The position numbers were made by a program, and so were the translations under genes. From an uncultured Spirochaetia bacterium (GTDB taxonomy: Bacteria > Spirochaetota > Spirochaetia > SZUA-6 > Bin103): 64,000 nt of DNA. Where the stretch lies: the NCBI GenBank assembly GCA_958296075.1, contig CATQHW010000002.1, positions 1,116,001 to 1,180,000 on the forward strand. The letters run 5' to 3'. This document shows positions 58,652 through 64,000 of this stretch, piece by piece (the first letter of the stretch is position 1; each line of letters begins with the position of its first letter). The notes beneath the pieces are model-generated. The model did no database searches. It worked only from the letters and a program-made list of their open reading frames with translations, and was not told where the DNA came from.

Positions 58652-60496
58652 ATGGCGAATGCACGCAAGCTGCTTTGTGCAGCGATGGGCGCGTCGTTTC
58701 TTCTGGCGGGCGCTCACCTCTTCGCCGCCGGCCAGGAAGAGGCGGCCGGCGCGGGGATGATGGAGCGGGTACCGATCGGAATGCTCTATCGCGGATTCGA
58801 TCCGACCGGCTGGGACATGGACCTGGTCGCGCAGGACCGGATCTGGGCCCACGTAGAGGACACGTTCAACATCGACTTCAGCATGGAGTACGGAGGGGGC
58901 GGCGACGGCGAGTACATCGTGTCGATCATGGCCGCCGGCACGGCTCCCGACCTGGTGATGATGTGGCCCGGACACCCGTGGCTGGGGCTGACGCGTTGGC
59001 AGGGCTGGATCGAAGACGGCCTGCTGACCAACGTCGGCGAGATCGTCAACGCGCAGCCGGATCGTTACCCGATCCTGCACGCGATCTTCCAGGACCCGGT
59101 CTACCGGCTGTACAACCTCGTGCAGAACGGCGGAGCCGACAACTACTTCGCGGTGATGACCGGCAACCGCTTCAAGCCGATCACCGACAGCGCCATCGTC
59201 TACAACGGCTTCATGCTCGACGAACTGGGGCTGGACGTCCCGGAGACCTACGAAGAGCAGATCCACGCCATGCGGCAGGCGCGCGACCGGCTGGGCGCCA
59301 CCGGCTTCGGCTGGCCGACCTACAAGGGCATCCACTGGAAGGGGCTCAACTACCTCTACTTCCAGACGCACGGCCTGGAGGTCGGATTCGGCGGCCCGCG
59401 CGACACCAGCTTCGCGCAGGACGCGGACGGCAACTGGTATGACGCGGCGATCGACCCGCGCAACCAGGTGATCTGGCAGACCGTGCAGCAGCACGCCGCC
59501 GAGCAGCTCATCTATCCGGGCTGGCTGACCGGCGAGCTGTTCGACTACATCGATCAGATCGCTGCCGGCAAACACCTGTCCGGCATGTACAAGGGCCCGC
59601 GTCCCGACTCCTACATGCAGCAGTTCGAGAAGTTTCTGGCTGCCAACCCGGAAGCCACCCTGGCCGACTTTCCGCAGATGCTGCATCCGATCCGCGGACC
59701 CGGCGGCCGCGCGCACGACCACGAGGTGCCGTTGGGCGTCTATCGCGCGATCACTGTTCCGTCCTTCACCGAGCACCCGGACCGGGCGCTCGATCTGGTC
59801 GAGTGGTGGGTCAGCGAGGAAGGGCAGGCGGCGCGCTGGTTCGGCATCAAGGGCATCCACTACACCGAGGACGACTACAGCGACTTCGACATGGAGGAGT
59901 TCTTCAAGGACATCCGCGGCCAGTGGATGCAGGGGCGTACTCTGGCGGAGATGGAGGCGCAGGCGCCGGCCGATCTCATGTGGTATCCGGGCGTCGCCAC
60001 CTCCAACTACGACAACGGCATCGTCCCCTACGCCGAGTTCGGCAACTGGTTCGAAGCGATCCAGAACGTCCGCGACGTGCGCACCGAGCGCGAGAGCGCG
60101 GCGTTGGCGGTCCCGGAGGGCGCCGCCTGCGAAGCGCCGTTCGCGGCCGTCTGGCAGGGCGGCGGCTGTGCGGAGTGCACGGGCACCAACCCGCCGAGCT
60201 GGTGCCGGTACGCGGCCGCCAACGAGGTGTGGAGCACCTTCCTGGCCGAAGGTTGGGAAGGATGGCCGCAGTACCTGGACCTGGTGGTCCTCAGCGAGGA
60301 GGAGACGCAGATCACGGCGGCGCTGACCGACATCAGGAACAAGTGGTGGGTCGCGTTCGTCCTGGGCAACAAGGACGTGATGGCCGACTGGGACGCCTAT
60401 GTCGCCGAGTACAAGGAGGCGGGCGGCGACCTGCTGTTGCATGCATGGACCGCCAAGGTGGCCGAGGCCAAGGCGACCTGGGACAGCGTCCAGTAA
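58652..60496 (+). CDS. Extracellular solute-binding protein, LplA-like
   Basis: A 614-residue substrate-binding protein. The signal peptide ends FLLAGAHLFAAGQEEAAG, a form I associate with spirochaetal transporters. The mature part has GEYIVSIMAAGTAPDLVMMW, IGMLYRGFDPTGWDMDL and DRALDLVEWWVSEEGQAARW, all typical of family 1 polysaccharide-binding proteins. Eight or so Cys and Trp-rich segments (CAECTGTNPPSWCRY) may form a disulfide-linked sugar site. It likely serves the LplB/LplC permeases at 52842-54709. A strong terminator follows. Confidence 0.9.
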   Translation: MANARKLLCAAMGASFLLAGAHLFAAGQEEAAGAGMMERVPIGMLYRGFDPTGWDMDLVAQDRIWAHVEDTFNIDFSMEYGGGGDGEYIVSIMAAGTAPDLVMMWPGHPWLGLTRWQGWIEDGLLTNVGEIVNAQPDRYPILHAIFQDPVYRLYNLVQNGGADNYFAVMTGNRFKPITDSAIVYNGFMLDELGLDVPETYEEQIHAMRQARDRLGATGFGWPTYKGIHWKGLNYLYFQTHGLEVGFGGPRDTSFAQDADGNWYDAAIDPRNQVIWQTVQQHAAEQLIYPGWLTGELFDYIDQIAAGKHLSGMYKGPRPDSYMQQFEKFLAANPEATLADFPQMLHPIRGPGGRAHDHEVPLGVYRAITVPSFTEHPDRALDLVEWWVSEEGQAARWFGIKGIHYTEDDYSDFDMEEFFKDIRGQWMQGRTLAEMEAQAPADLMWYPGVATSNYDNGIVPYAEFGNWFEAIQNVRDVRTERESAALAVPEGAACEAPFAAVWQGGGCAECTGTNPPSWCRYAAANEVWSTFLAEGWEGWPQYLDLVVLSEEETQITAALTDIRNKWWVAFVLGNKDVMADWDAYVAEYKEAGGDLLLHAWTAKVAEAKATWDSVQ

Positions 60497-60544
60497 CCGG
60501 AATCGACGTTCGGCGCGCGCTCGCCTGGCGGGCGCGCGCTCACG

Positions 60545-60581
60545 AAGAGCGGCGCATCCGCCGGGGATGCGCCGCTCTTTT
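60545..60581 (+). terminator. Rho-independent terminator
   Basis: The 15-bp perfect stem AAGAGCGGCGCATCC / GGATGCGCCGCTCTT encloses a five-base loop and is followed by TTT. It ends the solute-binding protein transcript. With A residues on the other side it may also stop the opposing cupin/JmjC-like transcript. Confidence 0.88.
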
Positions 60582-60598
60582 CGTCAAGCGCCCGGTCT

Positions 60599-61465
60599 TC
60601 AGAACCGCTGGTTCGGGTGCCGGCGGTAGTAGCGGTCGAGCGCGCGGCCGGCCGGCGACAGTTCGCCGTCCAGGCGGAGTCCGCCGTGCGAGATGTTGAT
60701 GCTGGCCGCCACCTCACCGGCGCCGCTGGCGTCCGCGCCGCCGGCGTCCGCGCCGCTGGCGTCGACCCAGTGCGGGGTGAGCGGTTGATTCCAGAGGACG
60801 GCGCCGGGCGGCATGACGTAGCTCAGCACGTCCGCGGCGCGGAGGCCCTCCGGTCTGACCATGCCCGCGCGCCAGTCCGGATCGACGGCGCGTTCGAGCG
60901 GCGTCCACCGGTACGGGTCGAGCAGGCCGTTGAACACCTTGGTCCCGTGGAGCTGCCAGGCGACGACGTGCGACACGTCCATGTGATAGCGGCCCGGGAC
61001 GGCCGCGCCGCTGATGAAGACGATCGGGTAGCACCGGTACCAGGTGAAGCCGGCGCGCGCCAGGAACGCCTGCCACGGCTCCATCACCTCCGTCCAGAGC
61101 CCGGCGAACAGATCGCCGCGGCTGGTGAAGTTGGTGAGCTTGAAGTGAGAGAGGCCGAACGGCATCTCCATGACCCGTTCCAGCGGCAGGGCGCGGAAGT
61201 CGTCGATGAAGCCGTCCTCCCGGTAGTAGGGGCTGTCCGGCCGGTCCGGCGACAGGTCGCGCAGGCGCACGTCGTCGTCGCGCCGCAGGCGGTCGACGAC
61301 GTCGGCCACCGGCGGCGGCTCCCAGGCGAACGGCACGCACTCGCCGGCCAGCAGCGCGTTGCGGGCGCCGGCCCAGAGGCTGCGCAGGTCGGCGGCGGTC
61401 GATGCGGTCCGTCGCTGCCGGCCGGGGTCGCCGCCGGCGAGGGGACCTTGACAGATGGCGCTCAT
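60599..61465 (-). CDS. Cupin/JmjC-like 2-oxoglutarate oxygenase-type protein
   Basis: A 288-residue protein. RYHMDVSHVVAWQLHGTKVF gives a His-x-Asp metal pair and a typical Trp-Gln-x-x-Gly-x-Lys strand, followed by VMPPGAVLWNQPLTPHWVDA, which holds the distal His. This order matches JmjC/cupin_8 oxygenases acting on proteins or small molecules. A Gly/Ala/Asp-rich loop (DASGADAGGADASGAGE) encoded by 15-bp repeats follows the metal site. ATG 61465 follows a TAGAGT box by ten bases. Divergent from the peptide permease gene by 46 bp. Confidence 0.65.
   Translation of the reverse strand: MSAICQGPLAGGDPGRQRRTASTAADLRSLWAGARNALLAGECVPFAWEPPPVADVVDRLRRDDDVRLRDLSPDRPDSPYYREDGFIDDFRALPLERVMEMPFGLSHFKLTNFTSRGDLFAGLWTEVMEPWQAFLARAGFTWYRCYPIVFISGAAVPGRYHMDVSHVVAWQLHGTKVFNGLLDPYRWTPLERAVDPDWRAGMVRPEGLRAADVLSYVMPPGAVLWNQPLTPHWVDASGADAGGADASGAGEVAASINISHGGLRLDGELSPAGRALDRYYRRHPNQRF
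60721..60765 (-). repeat. 15-bp in-frame tandem repeat, three copies, in the cupin/JmjC-like gene
   Basis: Units CGCCGCTGGCGTCCG, CGCCGCCGGCGTCCG and CGCCGCTGGCGTCGA encode D-A-S-G-A-type pentads in a surface loop. They are in frame. Confidence 0.9.
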
Positions 61466-61475
61466 CGCGGCTCAC

Positions 61476-61481
61476 ACTCTA
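61476..61481 (-). promoter_or_regulatory. Putative -10 box (TAGAGT) of the cupin/JmjC-like gene
   Basis: TAGAGT on the minus strand ends ten bases before ATG 61465, which has no Shine-Dalgarno. Confidence 0.25.
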
Positions 61482-61511
61482 CCACGGCGGCTCGGCGACC
61501 GCTCTCCCGGT

Positions 61512-62507
61512 ATGGTACGGTACGTCTTCCATCGCATCCTGCTGCTGGTACCCACGCTCTTGGTGATCGCGGCGGGCTCCTTCGCCATAATCCAACTGCC
61601 GCCCGGCGACTATCTGACCTCCTACATCGCCAATCTCGCCGCCAGCGGCGAGGACGTGAACCAGGACGAGATCGACGCTTTGAGAGCGCGCTACGGCCTT
61701 GATCGATCTTTCTTGCACCAGTTCCTGCGCTGGCTGTGGGGCTTCGTGCGCGGCGAATTCGGCCAGTCGTTCGAGTACGAGAAGCCGGTCCGCACGCTGA
61801 TCGGGGAGCGGTTGCTGCTCACGGTGATCCTCTCGCTGTCGGCCATCGTCTTCACCTGGGTCGTGGCGATCCCGATCGGCATCTACTCGGCGATCCGTCA
61901 ATACTCGATCGCCGATCACTTGGTCACCGCGATCGGCTTCCTGGGTCTGGCCGTTCCCAATTTTCTGGCGGCGCTCATTCTGCGGTCCATCGGCTACACG
62001 TATTTCGACGTGGTGGCGATCGGCCTGTTCTCGGAGGAGTTCATCGAAGCGTCGTGGAGCTTCGCCAAGGTAATCGACCTGCTCCAGCACCTGTTCATCC
62101 CCGTGGTCGTGTTGGGGACCGCCGGCACGGCGGCGCTGATCCGCATCATGCGCGGCAACCTGCTCGACGAGATCAGCCGCCAGTACACGATCACGGCGCG
62201 CGCCAAGGGACTGGGTGAAACGCGGCTGCTCTTCAAGTATCCGGTGCGGCTGGCGATCAATCCGCTCGTCTCCAGCATCGCGTGGCTGTTGCCGGAGGTG
62301 ATCTCCGGCGCCACCATCACCGCGGTGGTGCTCAGCCTGCCGACGACCGGCCCCATGCTGCTGCGCGCGCTGCTGAGCCAGGACATGTTCCTGGCGGGGA
62401 CCTTCTTGATGTTCCTGGCCTGCCTGACGGTGCTGGGCACCTTCGTGTCGGACATCCTGCTGGCCGTGATCGATCCGCGCATCCGCTTCGAGCAGCGCGG
62501 CGCCTGA
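61512..62507 (+). CDS. DppB-type peptide/nickel ABC permease
   Basis: A 331-residue permease with six helices. MVRYVFHRILLLVPTLLVI and ARYGLDRSFLHQFLRWL, then FGQSFEYEKPV are DppB hallmarks. The coupling loop ITARAKGLGETRLLFKYPVRLA is intact. The membrane span VPNFLAALILRSIGYTYFDV is followed by a moderately long periplasmic part. It imports peptides or sugars with periplasmic binding proteins. Followed at 17 bp by the DppC-like gene. Confidence 0.93.
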   Translation: MVRYVFHRILLLVPTLLVIAAGSFAIIQLPPGDYLTSYIANLAASGEDVNQDEIDALRARYGLDRSFLHQFLRWLWGFVRGEFGQSFEYEKPVRTLIGERLLLTVILSLSAIVFTWVVAIPIGIYSAIRQYSIADHLVTAIGFLGLAVPNFLAALILRSIGYTYFDVVAIGLFSEEFIEASWSFAKVIDLLQHLFIPVVVLGTAGTAALIRIMRGNLLDEISRQYTITARAKGLGETRLLFKYPVRLAINPLVSSIAWLLPEVISGATITAVVLSLPTTGPMLLRALLSQDMFLAGTFLMFLACLTVLGTFVSDILLAVIDPRIRFEQRGA

Positions 62508-62523
62508 CCGGGATCGACAGCGG

Positions 62524-63705
62524 ATGAGCGCTCCGTCGATGCGGGCCGCCGGCACGGGATCGGCCGGCGCAACCGGCTCCCGATTCGATCGAGCGCGCGA
62601 CACGTCGGAGGCCGCCGAGGATCGGCTCTACCTGGCGTCGCAATGGCGGCTCATGTGGCTGAAGTTCCGGCGTCACAAACTGGCGCTGACCGGCGTCGCC
62701 GTCGCGATGCTGTTCTACCTGTTCGGCGCGTTCTGCGAGGTGATCGCGCCCTACGACCCCCGGCACCGGCACGGCAGCCACACCTTCGTGCCGCCACAGG
62801 CGATCCACTTCTACGACAGCGAGGGCGGGTTCTCGCTGCGGCCGTTCGTGTACCGGCTGGAACGGCACGTCGACCCGCGCTCGCTGCGCCGCACCTACAC
62901 GGAGGACCGGTCGCAGAGGTACTACGTCAAGCTCTTCCACCGTGGCCAGCCGTACCAGTGGTGGGGACTGTTCGAGGCCGACCTGCACCTGTTCGGGGTG
63001 GAGGGGGAAGGGACGATCTTCCTGTTGGGGACCGACCGCCTCGGCCGGGACATGCTGTCGCGTATCGTGTACGGGTCTCGTATCTCGCTGTCGATCGGTC
63101 TCATCGGGGTGGCCGTCAGCCTGATCCTGGGGCTGATCCTGGGGGGTGTGTCCGGTTACTACGGCGGCGCCACCGACACGGTGGTGCAGCGCGCCATCGA
63201 GATGCTCCGCTCGTTCCCGACTATCCCCCTGTGGCTGGCGCTGGGTGCCGCGCTGCCCCTGGAATGGGGGCCGGTGCAGCGCTACTTCGCGATCACGCTC
63301 GTCGTGTCGTTGATCGGCTGGACCGGGCTGGCGCGCGTGGTGCGCGGCAAACTGCTGGCTCTGCGCGAGGAGGATTTCGTGACCGCGGCGCTGGTTGCCG
63401 GGGCGAAGGAGTCCACCGTCATTCGCAGGCACCTGCTGCCGTCGTTCATGAGCCACATCATCGTCTCGATCACGCTGAGCATCCCCGGCGTGATCCTGGC
63501 CGAGACCGGATTGAGCTTTCTGGGACTCGGGCTGCTGCCGCCGGTCATAAGCTGGGGCGTGCTGCTCAAGGAGGCGCAGAACATCAGCACGGTGGGCCTC
63601 AACCCCTGGCTTCTGTTGCCGGCGGTCCCGGTGATCGTGACCGTGCTGGCGTTCAACTTCGTGGGAGACGGCCTGCGCGACGCGGCCGACCCGTACAAGG
63701 CTTGA
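62524..63705 (+). CDS. DppC-type peptide/nickel ABC permease with periplasmic insertion
   Basis: The partner permease, 393 residues. The first helix (ALTGVAVAMLFYLFGAFCEVI) is followed by about 90 extra residues, including FVPPQAIHFYDSEGGFSLRP, before LLGTDRLGRDMLSRIVYGSR and the permease core. Such a long insertion is known in spirochaete- and Thermotoga-type carbohydrate-peptide permeases, as I recall. EEDFVTAALVAGAKESTVIRRH is the coupling loop. ATG 62524 sits 17 bp after the DppB-like stop. Confidence 0.92.
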   Translation: MSAPSMRAAGTGSAGATGSRFDRARDTSEAAEDRLYLASQWRLMWLKFRRHKLALTGVAVAMLFYLFGAFCEVIAPYDPRHRHGSHTFVPPQAIHFYDSEGGFSLRPFVYRLERHVDPRSLRRTYTEDRSQRYYVKLFHRGQPYQWWGLFEADLHLFGVEGEGTIFLLGTDRLGRDMLSRIVYGSRISLSIGLIGVAVSLILGLILGGVSGYYGGATDTVVQRAIEMLRSFPTIPLWLALGAALPLEWGPVQRYFAITLVVSLIGWTGLARVVRGKLLALREEDFVTAALVAGAKESTVIRRHLLPSFMSHIIVSITLSIPGVILAETGLSFLGLGLLPPVISWGVLLKEAQNISTVGLNPWLLLPAVPVIVTVLAFNFVGDGLRDAADPYKA

Positions 63706-63731
63706 ACGACCGAGCGGCAAGCGGGTACGCT
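63702..63731 (+). promoter_or_regulatory. Putative promoter before the edge solute-binding protein gene
   Basis: TTGAAC and TACGCT are spaced by 18 bp. The -35 box overlaps the DppC-like stop codon. A start near 63738 would leave a 50-nt leader to GTG 63790. The binding protein gene may thus be expressed more than the permeases. Confidence 0.3.
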
Positions 63732-63789
63732 TTGGCCGACTCGTGAATGACACGAGCGACACCATCAACCAACCACAAGGAGCACTGAC

Positions 63790-64000
63790 GTGTCATATCT
63801 TCGCATCTTCGTAGCGGCCGTCCTGTTGACCGCCGCGGCCGCCCTCGGCCTTGCTCAGGCCGGCGTGGGGTATCCGCTGGGGCAGTGGGCCACCGTCGCC
63901 GCCTTCGAGCGGGACACCGGCGCCGCGATCGCCGGATTCAGCGAGGCGCCGGTCCTGCAGGCCATGGTGGCTGACGGCTCGCTGCCGCCGGTCGCCGACC
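63790..64000 (+). CDS. Peptide ABC solute-binding protein (partial)
   Basis: The gene runs off the right edge; 70 codons are seen. A signal peptide (LRIFVAAVLLTAAAALGLAQA) precedes FSEAPVLQAMVADGSLPPVAD, which is the usual mature N-terminus of DppA-like proteins that go with DppB/DppC permeases. AAGGAG at 63777-63782 lies seven bases before the GTG. Confidence 0.85.
   Translation, partial: MSYLRIFVAAVLLTAAAALGLAQAGVGYPLGQWATVAAFERDTGAAIAGFSEAPVLQAMVADGSLPPVAD

Overview
The window looks like part of the chromosome of a high-GC, didermal, probably uncultured spirochaete. That placement is an inference and is moderately confident. The evidence is a def-fmt-PASTA gene run, substrate-binding proteins whose signal peptides end in AAGQEE or LAQAG, a bactofilin, a small AURKAIP1/COX24-type basic protein after miaA, a cyclophilin-FKBP lipoprotein, and many LplB/LplC and Dpp-type ABC transporters. 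Genes are densely packed, often with GTGA or ATGA stop/start overlaps, and GTG is a common start.

Layout. 1-3485: edge of a glycoside-hydrolase gene, a SpoU rRNA methyltransferase, a sulfatase that has lost its catalytic middle, and a MetF-like protein. 3486-8269: ferritin-like protein and a copper/redox group (SurA/DsbA fusion, CopA, cytochrome c). 8333-20215: housekeeping block of tRNA-Glu, murC, yicC, cmk-like, rpoZ, miaA, tiny basic protein, folP, acpS, truA, udg, priA, def, fmt, PASTA protein and tRNA-Gly, covering peptidoglycan, translation, folate and replication restart. 20215-27527: WecA/MraY-like transferase, a PhyH-HEAT fusion, a 15-bp minisatellite, a class III aminotransferase, an oxidoreductase and two ABC ATPases without a permease. 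27597-36667: FabD-like acyltransferase coupled to a fused 2-oxoacid dehydrogenase E1, manA, PPIase lipoprotein, HpcH aldolase, a dimethylformamidase-like remnant, a DtxR regulator and an M32 carboxypeptidase. 36700-43668: esterase, nitrilase, amidohydrolase, an alpha-oxoamine synthase/FabZ/BioD-Pta-N-like operon and a TlpA lipoprotein. 43773-47349: frameshifted comEC and rsmA, tyrA-like gene, bactofilin and tRNA-Lys. 47372-64000: a DapA remnant, a DMT exporter, a Rieske protein, a DegT aminotransferase, an oxidoreductase, a split glycan-uptake locus (two permeases, TIM-barrel hydrolase, sialidase-like protein, solute-binding protein), a cupin/JmjC-like protein and the start of a peptide ABC operon.

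Four patterns deserve attention. (i) Three catabolic genes (sulfatase, dimethylformamidase-like, DapA-like) keep both ends but have lost their centre. (ii) comEC is frameshifted at a GCCGC x4 repeat, where losing one unit restores the frame exactly; rsmA 1 kb away is frameshifted at a G5 run. (iii) At least twelve genes without a Shine-Dalgarno have a TANNNT hexamer 5-11 nt before the start codon, which suggests leaderless transcription. (iv) Codon-multiple (15 or 18 bp) tandem repeats recur, mostly inside genes. A strictly new multi-gene system could not be demonstrated. The best candidates for new biology are the FabD/E1 pair, the Rieske-helical protein, the AbrB-tailed orphan ABC ATPases and the alpha-oxoamine synthase operon.
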